Assembly: GCF_003691365.1 (NCBI RefSeq) | Contig: NZ_CP033087.1 | Span: 1,832,001 to 1,896,000, forward strand | Direction: 5' to 3' | DNA: 64,000 bases | From: Commensalibacter melissae | GTDB lineage: Bacteria > Pseudomonadota > Alphaproteobacteria > Acetobacterales > Acetobacteraceae | Shown: piece after piece, positions 8,766 through 17,703 of the stretch | Position numbering within the stretch: position 1 is the stretch's first letter | How the letters are laid out: every line of letters begins with the position of its first letter | Notes under the pieces: model-generated | Seen by the model: the letters and a program-made list of their open reading frames with translations, nothing else | Told to the model about the DNA's origin: nothing | Database searches by the model: none | Translations under genes and position numbers: made by a program

Positions 8766-9394
8766 GTTTAATATATATTTAAATTAATAATAATAAAAAA
8801 AGACAAGAAATATTATTTATTTTACTTTGAATAATGTAATAAGACTTAATGACAAGATCTAAACATACAATTAGATTTATTACTAATAAATGATATAACT
8901 CATAAAATGCTTTTTTTATCTATAATTGCATATTAAAATTACTTGATTTTAATATGCAATTTAATTTTTTCTATTCAAATTTTCCAATTATGGACCAAAT
9001 ATTTCCTTTCTATTTTAACCTAAATTTTATTTACTGCAAAACGCATTGTAAAATAAAATTAATGTACATATACAATGAAAATATCTTGACTTGAAAATAA
9101 TTTAGGCATAATCCGCACGGAGAGCATTTAATAATTCTTGATTTATTTCCTTACTTAAATATGTTTTAAATGCTATCCATATCATTATCCGTTTCTATCA
9201 TAAATGGATTATATTATAAACAATATTAGAGTTAATTTTTTAAATCAAATTGATTGATTCATGTTTTGTGCTTTAAAGAAAATTTTGTCCATAAAAAAAA
9301 CAAATTTATATTACTCTTTTTTATTTTTCTGGGAATTTACAAACTATCCATTAAAAATTAGTAAAAATGTTTCCTTTTTTCTGAGTGCAACAAG
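8766..9394. other. 629-base gene-free AT-rich region
   Basis: No ORF of convincing quality on either strand. It holds the promoter of the DUF883 gene at one end, the leader of the DUF1656 operon at the other, and one strong stem-loop with a T-run at 8924-8970 (listed separately). A short CATTGTA/TACAATG inverted pair near 9045-9075 is too weak to name. Confidence 0.4.
8924..8970 (+). terminator. Intrinsic terminator without an upstream gene
   Basis: A perfect 16-bp stem (8924-8939 with 8946-8961) and six-base loop are followed on the plus strand by TAATTTTTT. On the minus strand the trailing sequence would be A-rich, so the direction is plus. No plus-strand ORF ends nearby, so it may end a small RNA starting between about 8780 and 8900. 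Confidence 0.6.
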
Positions 9395-9589
9395 ATGATC
9401 GCAGAATTTGATTTTTTTGGTGTCTATATCGCCCCTTTTGTTGTTTATGCTTTATTTGCATTCGCCTTAACTGTTATTATCCGTTCTTTCCTGTGGAAAA
9501 CAGGTTTAATAAAATTATTTTGGCATCTTGCTTTATTTGAAGTAGCTTTATATTTCAGTATCCTATGTTTGCTTATCTTATATGTATAA
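9395..9589 (+). CDS. DUF1656 family small membrane protein (AaeX-like)
   Basis: 64-residue hydrophobic protein with two membrane segments (about 9-30 and 40-63) and the DFFGVYIAPFVVYAL opening typical of DUF1656/AaeX proteins. These are encoded next to aromatic-acid efflux adaptors and FUSC pumps. Their own role is unknown. It starts 30 bases before the HlyD-family adaptor and should be co-transcribed with it and the outer-membrane factor. Confidence 0.82.
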   Translation: MIAEFDFFGVYIAPFVVYALFAFALTVIIRSFLWKTGLIKLFWHLALFEVALYFSILCLLILYV

Positions 9590-9619
9590 CTTCTGACTTT
9601 AAGAATTTGTTTTTCAATC

Positions 9620-10531
9620 ATGGCACCCATTAGTAATATCATCCGCATCATCTTGACCCTAATCATTGTAGCCATGGCTATAATTCTAGGGGTAGCCTTG
9701 TGGGACACTTACATGATTGCCCCATGGACCCGTGATGGTCGTGTCAGAGTATACGTCGTTAAAATCGCCCCGGAAATTTCGGGCACCATTGTACAGGTTC
9801 CTGTCAGGGACAACCAGTTTGTTCGCAAGGGTGATCCCCTTTTCGTAATTGACCCTTTACGTTTTAAAATCGCCATTCAACAGGCAGAGGCAAATTTGGA
9901 AAATGCGGAGGCCAATCTTGCCTTACAACGTCGTAATGCAATGCGTCGCAAAGGATTGGAAGGCATTGTTTCAACAGAAGAAAAAGAAGATTTCAATACA
10001 AAGGTTAGAACCGCACAGGCAAGTGTAGATACAGCAAAAGCAGCCCTGACAGAAGCCAAGTTAAATTTGCAGCGTTCCATACTTTATTCACCTGTCAATG
10101 GCTATATTACAAATCTAAATTTACGGGTTGGTGATTACGTCAATACAGGCAATTCATATTTATCCGTTATTGATGCCGATTCTTTCTGGGTCTATGGCTA
10201 TTTTGAAGAAACCAAAATGTGGGGCATTCATGTCGGCGATGTCGCCCGGATCAAGTTAATGGGATATAAACAGATACTGCCCGGACATGTTGTCAGTATT
10301 GCCCGTGGTATCAATGACTCTAATGCCAACGCTGATAATTTTGGTTTGCAAAATGTTAATCCCATTTTTACCTGGGTTCGTTTGGCTCAACGTATTCCCG
10401 TAAGAATTCATATTGATCATATTCCAGACACGATCCATCTTTCCGCCGGCATGACCGCAACAATCAGTGTCGGCCCACAAACAAGTGGCAGAAAAGGAAA
10501 ACTGGCCACCTGGTTACAAGATCATCTATGA
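9620..10531 (+). CDS. HlyD-family efflux periplasmic adaptor (AaeA/EmrA type)
   Basis: Periplasmic membrane-fusion protein. An N-terminal anchor helix (about 7-29) is followed by the DTYMIAPWTRDGRVR motif characteristic of AaeA-like adaptors. Next come a first lipoyl half (ISGTIVQVPVRDNQFVRKGD), an alpha-helical hairpin rich in Ala/Glu (about 87-150), the second lipoyl half (SPVNGYITNLNLRVGDYV) and a beta-barrel. At 303 residues it is complete. Its stop overlaps the start of the outer-membrane factor by four bases. AaeA partners normally work with a FUSC-type inner-membrane pump, and none is encoded here. Confidence 0.9.
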   Translation: MAPISNIIRIILTLIIVAMAIILGVALWDTYMIAPWTRDGRVRVYVVKIAPEISGTIVQVPVRDNQFVRKGDPLFVIDPLRFKIAIQQAEANLENAEANLALQRRNAMRRKGLEGIVSTEEKEDFNTKVRTAQASVDTAKAALTEAKLNLQRSILYSPVNGYITNLNLRVGDYVNTGNSYLSVIDADSFWVYGYFEETKMWGIHVGDVARIKLMGYKQILPGHVVSIARGINDSNANADNFGLQNVNPIFTWVRLAQRIPVRIHIDHIPDTIHLSAGMTATISVGPQTSGRKGKLATWLQDHL

Positions 10532-12057
10532 GTATTTCAAACATGTTCCGTCTAAAATCTATCTTGCAGAAAGCAATTACATTTTCCTTGATTGGATTGA
10601 ATGCCTGCACGGTTGGCCCCAATTTTCATCGGGATCACATGAAAATTCCGGAACAATGGACTGAAAAAGTATGGAAAAGACCAGCCACAGCCCAAGAGAT
10701 TGTCCAGGCAGCGAACAACATGCGTCGTTGGTGGGAACAGTTTCATGATCCATTGTTAAATCAACTTGTTGAAAAAGCCATCCAGAACAATTATGACCTT
10801 CAGATGGCGGGACAACGGATTTTGGCCGCTCAATCCTTGCGTGATCAGCAGGCGTCTAAATGGTATCCCCAACTGGATGGTTCTGGCGGATTTGGATATC
10901 AGACATCTTCCAATACCTTATCCAGCAATATCTCGATATCAAAAGGAAATCCAAATAATGCCGTTATACGTCGTTATGGCGCGACATTCAGCTGGCAACT
11001 GGATACATTCGGTTTGATCAGACGAATGGTTCAATCCCAAGAAGAGGCTGTAAAGGCCTCGATCGAGGATAGAAGAGCCGTTCTTTTAGCCATGCTTTCT
11101 CAACTGGCCAATAACTATGTAACCCTCCGCACCATGCAGCTACGGTTACGCATAGCGGATGAAAATGTTGCAATCGCCCAGTATATCTATAATCTGGCAC
11201 AAAAACAGTATATTGAGGGTACAGGCACGACTCTAAGCACTGCCCAGGCAGAAGCCGAGCTTGAAACCCAGCGAGCAAGTCGAGAGCCCTTGAAAACCAG
11301 CATTACCCAGATTACCCATACAATTGATGTTTTGCTGGGACAAACGCCGGGAACCACAGAAACACTTCTTAAGATAGAACAGCCTTTACCAGACTTACCC
11401 CCATTTCCACCCTCCATTCCTTCCATTGCCCTGGCCAATCGTCCAGACATACGTATGGCCGAAAGGCAATACGCCATGGCAACGGCAAATATCGGTGTTG
11501 CGGTTGCAGAACTCTATCCACAATTCACCATTGACATGAGTGCGATGCCAACGACTTCTTTTACCAGTCAAATGGCCAATATTGCCAGTCTGGTATCCAG
11601 CAGCTTTATCAATCTTTCCATTCCAGGTCTGCATGGTGGCCGCCTTAGTGCCGCAGTTAAGCAAGCGCAGGCTCAGGCAGAAGAGGCACGGTTAAATTAC
11701 CGTCAAACAATCCTGACATCCCTGAAAGAAATCGAGGATGTTATCGCGGCCTGGGGTGATGATTCCGAACATGTTGATCTGTTGCACAAATCCAAAGTAA
11801 GCAGCCAGACCGCCCTTATCCGTGCCCAAAAACTCTATAAGGCAGGACTTACAGGATATCTGGATGTCCTGACCGCGCAACGTACAGCCACAAATGCCGC
11901 CAATGAAGAGGCTGTGGCCATTTTGGAACGTTTCCAGGATTCCATCAATTTGTTCACGGCCCTTGGAGCCGGCTGGCAGGGTGTGGATATAACAAAAACG
12001 GAACTTCCCATGACCATCGAACAACAAAATCTGTTAGCGAAACTGGTCAAACAATAA
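10528..12057 (+). CDS. NodT/OprM-type outer-membrane efflux lipoprotein
   Basis: Trimeric outer-membrane channel subunit of a tripartite efflux system. A type II signal peptide ends in the lipobox LNAC (Cys27), followed by TVGPNF, the family's usual mature start. Two repeated OEP domains (about 60-260 and 275-480) contain the long coiled-coil helices and LANRPDIRMAERQYAMA, a hallmark of the second repeat. At 509 residues it is full length. The ATGA overlap with the adaptor gene implies translational coupling. The substrate is unknown, and aromatic acids are a guess from the AaeA-like partner. Confidence 0.92.
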   Translation: MSISNMFRLKSILQKAITFSLIGLNACTVGPNFHRDHMKIPEQWTEKVWKRPATAQEIVQAANNMRRWWEQFHDPLLNQLVEKAIQNNYDLQMAGQRILAAQSLRDQQASKWYPQLDGSGGFGYQTSSNTLSSNISISKGNPNNAVIRRYGATFSWQLDTFGLIRRMVQSQEEAVKASIEDRRAVLLAMLSQLANNYVTLRTMQLRLRIADENVAIAQYIYNLAQKQYIEGTGTTLSTAQAEAELETQRASREPLKTSITQITHTIDVLLGQTPGTTETLLKIEQPLPDLPPFPPSIPSIALANRPDIRMAERQYAMATANIGVAVAELYPQFTIDMSAMPTTSFTSQMANIASLVSSSFINLSIPGLHGGRLSAAVKQAQAQAEEARLNYRQTILTSLKEIEDVIAAWGDDSEHVDLLHKSKVSSQTALIRAQKLYKAGLTGYLDVLTAQRTATNAANEEAVAILERFQDSINLFTALGAGWQGVDITKTELPMTIEQQNLLAKLVKQ

Positions 12058-12203
12058 ATCTTCCTTTTCTCTCCATTATCCAGCAATTGTCTGAATCTAT
12101 AAAAGAAAAGTCAGATCAAACAATTTTCATTTTTATTATTCAACAATATGTTTAATATTCCAAAGATATTTTAACCATCTTTGATATAAATCCATGTTCA
12201 ATT

Positions 12204-13883
12204 ATGACAAGTGAAAATTTATTTGAAATCCCTGTACCTCTTATTATTGACGAGACCAACAAGAATGATTCCCTTAAAATCACTTTAAATAAAGGAAAAA
12301 CAATTTATATTGTTGGAGCGAATGGTTCCGGCAAAACCCGTCTGGCACGATTTATTGAAAAATATATCATCAAAAACAACGATAAAAATAAAATATATCG
12401 TATCAACGCACACCGTGCGATATTTTTAAATTCTTCCCAAATTCAAATAACAGAAGAAAAAGCAAAACAAACTTTGCTAGATAATTTTAAAAAAAATCGA
12501 CCTCAAATATTAACTCATGAACATACTAATCAACTAGAATTTTACAATGATAGTGATATTTTATTACAATACCTATTTTCAGAATTTGATAAAGTTGCCA
12601 AAGAATTTTATAATGATTACAACTCTAATCGTCCTCCTGAACAAAAACCGACAAGCAAACTAGCACAACTAAAATCCATATTTGAAAAGATCCTCCCTAA
12701 TAAACAATTAGAATACACCCTAGATACAATTCGAATTAAGGACACCGATAAAGAAGATTATTACCCCATTATAGAAGCAAGTGAGGGAGAACGTTCTGTT
12801 TTTTATTTAATCGGTCAAATCCTTTTTCCGGATCCTGGTACCCTGATTATTTTTGATGAACCTGAACAACATTTACATCCTTCCATCTTAACACCACTAT
12901 GGAATGAACTGAAAAAAATACGTCCAGATTGTGCTTTTATAACCATTTCACACGATTTAAATTTTATCGCCAATCAGGCAGGAAAAAAATATATTCTCAA
13001 AAAATACCAAAGAAATTTTCCTGAATCTGATAAATGGGATATAAAACCGCTTCCAGATAATATGCCGTTATCAGAGGAAATTGTTACTTTGATTTTGGGT
13101 AGTCGTCGTCCCATCCTATTTGTTGAGGGACAAGAAAACAGTTTAGATCAAGCTGTTTACCGCGCATGTTATCCAGAATGGACAATTATTCCAAGCAATT
13201 CATGTACAGAAGTTATTCATGCGGTTAATTCGCTTAACAACCATCCATCTTTAACTCGTATTAATTGTGCGGGTATCGTGGATGCTGATTATCGTGGTAC
13301 AGATGAAATACAAAAACTGAATAATCAAAATATTTATGTGCTCAACGTCCTTGAAATTGAAAATCTTTTCTTATTATATGATGTTCTCGAGATTATTGCT
13401 GAACTAGAGCAATATAACGATAAAACGAAAAAAGACAATCTGATTCAAGAGATAACCTCTCAACTTCTCGATACTATCAATAAAAATAGAAATTCGTATA
13501 TCGTGGAATATGGAAAATTACAATTAAGCAGATCATTTGCTAGACTTTCACCTTCTGATGATAAAATCAAGAAGCAGGAATCTTTAATTGAATTTTTTAA
13601 CAAAAGCTTTGATGAATTAAAAAATTCTTTTCAAGAAGATCTACAAAAAACTGAATACAATATTAACAAAGCAATTGAGGAAAAAAATATAAAAGAGCTA
13701 TTAAAATGGTATAATGGCAAAGGTGAAGGATTATCAATTATCAGCAAAATCTTGAAGAAACAAAAAAAGGAAGATTTTCTTAAATGGATAAAACGCTTAC
13801 TAGAAAATAGTAATGAAAATTTGATTGATGTATTAAAAAAACATTTACCAGAAATAAAAAATAATGCCAGAAATAAAAAATAA
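12204..13883 (+). CDS. ABC-type ATPase fused to DUF4435 TOPRIM domain, candidate phage-defence protein
   Basis: 559 residues in two modules. Residues 1-290 form an SMC/ABC-like ATPase: Walker A GANGSGKT (38-45), signature-like SEGER (193-197), Walker B TLIIFDEPE (213-221) and H-loop His250. From about 302 a TOPRIM-type DUF4435 domain follows: LFVEGQ with Glu309, GIVDADY with Asp360/Asp362 and LEIEN (383-387). OLD-type nucleases and the PARIS proteins AriA (ATPase) and AriB (DUF4435) use the same parts, and here they are in one chain. The C-terminal ~170 residues are Lys/Asn/Glu-rich helices of unknown role. The gene stands alone beside tRNA-Leu and looks richer in AAA codons than its neighbours. 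The defence role is an inference. Confidence 0.75.
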   Translation: MTSENLFEIPVPLIIDETNKNDSLKITLNKGKTIYIVGANGSGKTRLARFIEKYIIKNNDKNKIYRINAHRAIFLNSSQIQITEEKAKQTLLDNFKKNRPQILTHEHTNQLEFYNDSDILLQYLFSEFDKVAKEFYNDYNSNRPPEQKPTSKLAQLKSIFEKILPNKQLEYTLDTIRIKDTDKEDYYPIIEASEGERSVFYLIGQILFPDPGTLIIFDEPEQHLHPSILTPLWNELKKIRPDCAFITISHDLNFIANQAGKKYILKKYQRNFPESDKWDIKPLPDNMPLSEEIVTLILGSRRPILFVEGQENSLDQAVYRACYPEWTIIPSNSCTEVIHAVNSLNNHPSLTRINCAGIVDADYRGTDEIQKLNNQNIYVLNVLEIENLFLLYDVLEIIAELEQYNDKTKKDNLIQEITSQLLDTINKNRNSYIVEYGKLQLSRSFARLSPSDDKIKKQESLIEFFNKSFDELKNSFQEDLQKTEYNINKAIEEKNIKELLKWYNGKGEGLSIISKILKKQKKEDFLKWIKRLLENSNENLIDVLKKHLPEIKNNARNKK

Positions 13884-13914
13884 TGTCTGACAGATCATTC
13901 AAATATGATTCAGG

Positions 13915-14001
13915 TGGTGCGAACTGTGGGACTTGAACCCACACGTCCAAAACGGACACAAGATTTTAAGTCTTGAGCGTCTACCATTCCGCCAAGCTCG
14001 C
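13915..14001 (-). tRNA. tRNA-Leu(TAA)
   Basis: Read on the minus strand, an acceptor stem GCGAGCT/AGTTCGC is followed by discriminator A and an encoded CCA. The anticodon loop is CTTAAAA, giving anticodon TAA. There is a long variable arm as expected for Leu, and a T-loop TTCAAGT closed by GTGGG/CCCAC. Total length is 87 bases. Its 3' end faces the ATPase/DUF4435 gene 32 bases away. Confidence 0.95.
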
Positions 14002-14164
14002 CCATATTTTGTAAAAGGATTAATAGCATGAAGAACGAAAAGGTCAAAGAGTAAATTTAAAAAAAATTAATTATTTGAAAAAAGATTTCAAATCCATGTA
14101 AAATTCTCCAATACAAGTAAATATACAGCCTACAATGAAGAAAGAAAACCGCTCATTGTGTTTT

Positions 14165-14602
14165 TCAATCGATCCACTCCACTATATAATCCTCCAATTC
14201 CCCTGCATCATGTTCACTCACAACCTTTCCCCGCACGGAAATACCGACTTTATGCATGGCTTCAAAATTACCGGCAATCAAATAATGCCAAGAATAAAGT
14301 GTCTTGCCTTCCGCTATTAAACGATATGCACAGGTGGAGGGCAGCCAGTCAATCCTTGATAAATTCTTTCGGGTCAATTGGATACAGTCCGGAATCCTGA
14401 TTTTACGATGACAGTAATCCGAACATTGCCCTGTTTTTATATCCAGCAACCAACAGGCAACATTTGTATAATAAATTTCATTCGTATCATCATCCCGCAA
14501 TTTATGCAGGCAACACCGACCGCAACGGTCACATAAAGCCTCCCATTGCTCCTTGTTCATTTCTTGAAGTGACAAGTTTTCCCAATAACGATCCGTAACC
14601 AT
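14165..14602 (-). CDS. YcgN/UPF0260 family cysteine-cluster protein
   Basis: 145-residue protein with the motif CDRCGRCCLHKL near the N-terminus, plus further cysteines in CWLLD, CSDYC, DCIQL and STCAYR, the pattern of the UPF0260/YcgN (CxxCxxCC) family, thought to bind zinc or iron-sulfur. The conserved block NLSRIDWLPSTCAYRLIAEG confirms the family. ATG 14602 is taken as start. An in-frame TTG nine bases upstream is the alternative, and neither has a good ribosome-binding site. The molecular function of the family is not established. Confidence 0.88.
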   Translation of the reverse strand: MVTDRYWENLSLQEMNKEQWEALCDRCGRCCLHKLRDDDTNEIYYTNVACWLLDIKTGQCSDYCHRKIRIPDCIQLTRKNLSRIDWLPSTCAYRLIAEGKTLYSWHYLIAGNFEAMHKVGISVRGKVVSEHDAGELEDYIVEWID

Positions 14603-14759
14603 AACAACCAATATAATATTCTGATCAAAAAAATGATTTACAATATTTCAAAATTCAATTTTTCAATAAATCAACATTCATCTCAATTTATATAATTCAG
14701 GTTACGATTTAATTAAATTGAATAATTCAACAGGATTGATTATAAACCGTTTAATTAAT

Positions 14760-16211
14760 TTACAGATCAAAACTTTCCTGACGGTTTTCCTGCCGCTTCA
14801 AAACACGCACGTCTTTCTGCCCATCATAAAAAGTTAAGATCAAATCAGATCCAGCCCTCAATCCTCTTGCTTCAGTTACAGCCTGACCTTTCTTATTCTG
14901 TACCAAGACATATCCCCGTGCCAATACAGCCTTGGGGGAAAGGGCTTCCAATCTTGCCGTGACACTTTCCAATTTCAGCTGCCTTTCTCTCAATAAATTA
15001 CGTACATTCGATATGGAGAACAGGGGTAAATTATTTTCCAGCTGACGCATGTAATGCAGCCAAGAAATTGCATATTGTTTTTCATTAAAGGCCAGTTGTC
15101 TCTTGAAACGATCAATCAGTCCCAAAAGATATTGATCAACAGCCTGAATGGAAGAAAGCTGATGTCTCCTTTTCAGAACCAATGCTGGAAGCGCCAAATC
15201 CAGACGATAGGAACGGTCATCCAGGCGCATACGGTTTTGCGCCAATAGAGTGGGAACGTCCGGCAATCTGGTAATGGCCTTGTTCAAACGCAGTTGATAA
15301 GATTGAATAACCTGTATTAATGCTTTATTCAAACGCGTAACCAGCTGCATTATTCCAGCAGCAAGATCAACCTGCGAAGGAACAGCCATTTCCGCAGCTG
15401 CAGTTGGAGTCGGGGCCCGACGGTCAGATGCGAAATCAATCAAGGTTGTATCTGTTTCATGTCCAACTGCTGAGATCAGGGGAATTTTCGACTCTGCTGC
15501 GGCCCTTACAACAGCCTCATCATTAAAGGCCATCAAGTCTTCCAGTGATCCACCCCCTCGTGCAACAATCAAGATATCAGGACGTGGAATTTTACCATTA
15601 ACAGAAAGGGTGTTAAATCCAATAATAGCCCTGACAATCTGTTCACTTGCCCCCTCTCCCTGAACCGCCACTGGCCAGACCAGGATATCCCTGGGAAAAC
15701 GTCGTTGAATTGTTGTGCGAATATCGTGCAAAACCGCGCCTTTAGAGGATGTAATCACACCTATTACTTTTGGCAATAGAGGAAAAGGACGCTTTTTTTC
15801 CTGGTCAAATAAACCTTCAGCTTCCAATCTCTTTCTTAATTTTTCGATACGGGCCAATAAAGCCCCTTCGCCGGCATAATCAATCTGATCAACAATAAGC
15901 TGATATGATGAACGTTCCCCATAAGAAGAAATCTTGCCTGTTGCAATAACCTCAATACCGTTTTCGAGTTTTATAGTAAGTTTTGCCGCCTTGAACCGCC
16001 AGATAATTGCTGTCAGTTTTCCATTTTCATCTTTTAGGGAAAAATAAATATGTCCAGACGGATACTGTTTTAACTCGGTAATTTCCCCCCTCACTTTAAT
16101 CCGAGAAAAATTTCCTTCCAAAACTCGCTTAATCGCTGTAGAAATATCCCCTACACTAAATTCTGGTATATTATCCGTCATTCGATCAGAAAGTTGCTCA
16201 TCTATCGACAT
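14760..16211 (-). CDS. xseA: Exodeoxyribonuclease VII large subunit
   Basis: Catalytic subunit of the single-strand-specific exonuclease VII. An N-terminal OB-fold (about 15-115, with VRGEITELKQYPSGHIYFSLKD) precedes the catalytic domain with GVITSSKGAVLHDIRTTIQRRFP, ILIVARGGGSLEDLMAFNDE and SAVGHETDTTLIDFASDRRAPTPTAAAE, all typical. A long helical region and a short C-terminal strand segment follow. The 483-residue length is normal. It is divergent from purD with 53 bases between starts, so the two promoters overlap. The small subunit xseB is not in this window. Confidence 0.96.
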   Translation of the reverse strand: MSIDEQLSDRMTDNIPEFSVGDISTAIKRVLEGNFSRIKVRGEITELKQYPSGHIYFSLKDENGKLTAIIWRFKAAKLTIKLENGIEVIATGKISSYGERSSYQLIVDQIDYAGEGALLARIEKLRKRLEAEGLFDQEKKRPFPLLPKVIGVITSSKGAVLHDIRTTIQRRFPRDILVWPVAVQGEGASEQIVRAIIGFNTLSVNGKIPRPDILIVARGGGSLEDLMAFNDEAVVRAAAESKIPLISAVGHETDTTLIDFASDRRAPTPTAAAEMAVPSQVDLAAGIMQLVTRLNKALIQVIQSYQLRLNKAITRLPDVPTLLAQNRMRLDDRSYRLDLALPALVLKRRHQLSSIQAVDQYLLGLIDRFKRQLAFNEKQYAISWLHYMRQLENNLPLFSISNVRNLLRERQLKLESVTARLEALSPKAVLARGYVLVQNKKGQAVTEARGLRAGSDLILTFYDGQKDVRVLKRQENRQESFDL

Positions 16212-16264
16212 AAATATGATACAGCCTTATCCCAAAAAAAGAAACATCAGTAAAGGAAATCTCT

Positions 16265-17539
16265 ATGCGCGTTTTACTCGTCGGTTCTGGGGGAAGAGAA
16301 CACGCCCTTGCCATGGCTCTTGCTTGCTCACCCAATCTTACCGAGCTTTTTATCGCACCAGGAAACCCAGGTACTGCACAATATGGTAAAAATATAAACA
16401 TTAAGGTAGATAATATTACCGATTTAGTAAAATTTGCACAAGACAATCATATTGATCTTGTTATTCCCGGACCAGAATTACCTTTGGTTAAAGGATTAAC
16501 CGATGCTTGCGAGCACGCCGGGATCCTCTGTGCAGGTCCCAGCCAAGCGGCTGCACAGCTGGAGGGAAGCAAGAGTTTCACAAAAATGATCAGCGATGCC
16601 GCCCGGATCCCAACTGCAGCATGGAAAGAGTTTTCAGATAGTGAACAAGCGGTTGCTTATTTGAAAACCCAATCTTTTCCAATTGTCATCAAGGCAGATG
16701 GTTTGGCGGCAGGAAAAGGCGTTATTATCGCCTATACCTTTAAGGAAGCTGAAGAAGCGATCGAAACAATCCTGCAAGATAACCGTTTTGGCGAAGCAGG
16801 CAATAAAATCGTTATCGAGGAATTTCTGACAGGAGAGGAAATTTCCCTATTTGCCTTTTGCGATGGAGAACATGCGGTTTTAATCGGAGCGGCTCAGGAT
16901 CACAAACGCATTGGCGATAATGATACAGGACCCAATACTGGCGGAATGGGTGCAATATCCCCACCACCCTTTTTTGATCACGCAGCCCAAGAGAAAGCGT
17001 TGGATATAACAGTCAGACCCATGCTGCGCGAAATGGTAAAACGTGGAATTCCTTTCCGTGGCATCATTTTTGCCGGATTGATGATTACAAATGATGGGCC
17101 CTATCTAATTGAATATAATGTTCGTTTTGGAGACCCGGAAGCAGAAGTTCTGCTTCCTCGACTGGAAACAGATTTGTTAGATATTCTCTATAATCTCAGT
17201 CAGGGAAAATTAAAAAAATCAGAAATCAAATTCTCTGATCAAGCAGGGATTTGTATTGTTATGGCGGCAAAAGGATATCCGGGAACACCAGTTGTAGGCG
17301 GAATTATCAAAAATATTGACCAAGCTGAATCCATACCCCATGTAAAAGTCTTTCATGCTGGAACCAATTATAACGCTCAACAAGAACTTTGTGCAGCAGG
17401 AGGTCGTGTCTTATGCATTGCCGCTTTTGATAAAACACTCAAACAAGCACAGACAACCGCATATAATGCCGTTAACAAAATTAACTGGAAAGATGGTATC
17501 TGGCGCACGGATATCGGTAATAAAGCTTTAAAACAGTAG
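16265..17539 (+). CDS. purD: Phosphoribosylamine-glycine ligase (GAR synthetase)
   Basis: ATP-grasp enzyme joining phosphoribosylamine and glycine in step two of purine synthesis. Clear blocks are LLVGSGGREHALA at the N-terminus, PIVIKADGLAAGKGVIIA (ATP-binding), GPNTGGMGAISPPPF and IEYNVRFGDPEAEVLLPRL, which carries metal ligands. At 424 residues it is full length. ATG 16265 follows AAAGGAAATCTCT. A strong terminator hairpin lies behind it at 17572-17605, so it is probably a single-gene unit. Confidence 0.97.
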   Translation: MRVLLVGSGGREHALAMALACSPNLTELFIAPGNPGTAQYGKNINIKVDNITDLVKFAQDNHIDLVIPGPELPLVKGLTDACEHAGILCAGPSQAAAQLEGSKSFTKMISDAARIPTAAWKEFSDSEQAVAYLKTQSFPIVIKADGLAAGKGVIIAYTFKEAEEAIETILQDNRFGEAGNKIVIEEFLTGEEISLFAFCDGEHAVLIGAAQDHKRIGDNDTGPNTGGMGAISPPPFFDHAAQEKALDITVRPMLREMVKRGIPFRGIIFAGLMITNDGPYLIEYNVRFGDPEAEVLLPRLETDLLDILYNLSQGKLKKSEIKFSDQAGICIVMAAKGYPGTPVVGGIIKNIDQAESIPHVKVFHAGTNYNAQQELCAAGGRVLCIAAFDKTLKQAQTTAYNAVNKINWKDGIWRTDIGNKALKQ

Positions 17540-17571
17540 AATAATACAAAAACGATATTTCAAAACAGGTT

Positions 17572-17605
17572 AAATTGAATGTATCTTAAAATACGTTCAA
17601 TTTTT
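17572..17605 (+). terminator. Intrinsic terminator of purD
   Basis: Arms 17572-17584 and 17591-17603 pair over 13 bases with one G-U, loop of six, followed by a run of T. It sits 32 bases behind the purD stop. Confidence 0.8.
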
Positions 17606-17703
17606 ACAATTCAGCAAATATGCATTTTATTTTCTAAAAATTATAGTAAAAAATATTGCTATTTAATTTAACTCTATCTTCATACTCTAAATAATGATTA
17701 AGA

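Noticed and set aside
12058-12203. Attachment-site duplicate of the tRNA-Leu 3' end on the far side of the ATPase gene
   Set aside because: No repeat of the tRNA 3' sequence was found there, and no integrase is present, so an island boundary cannot be claimed.
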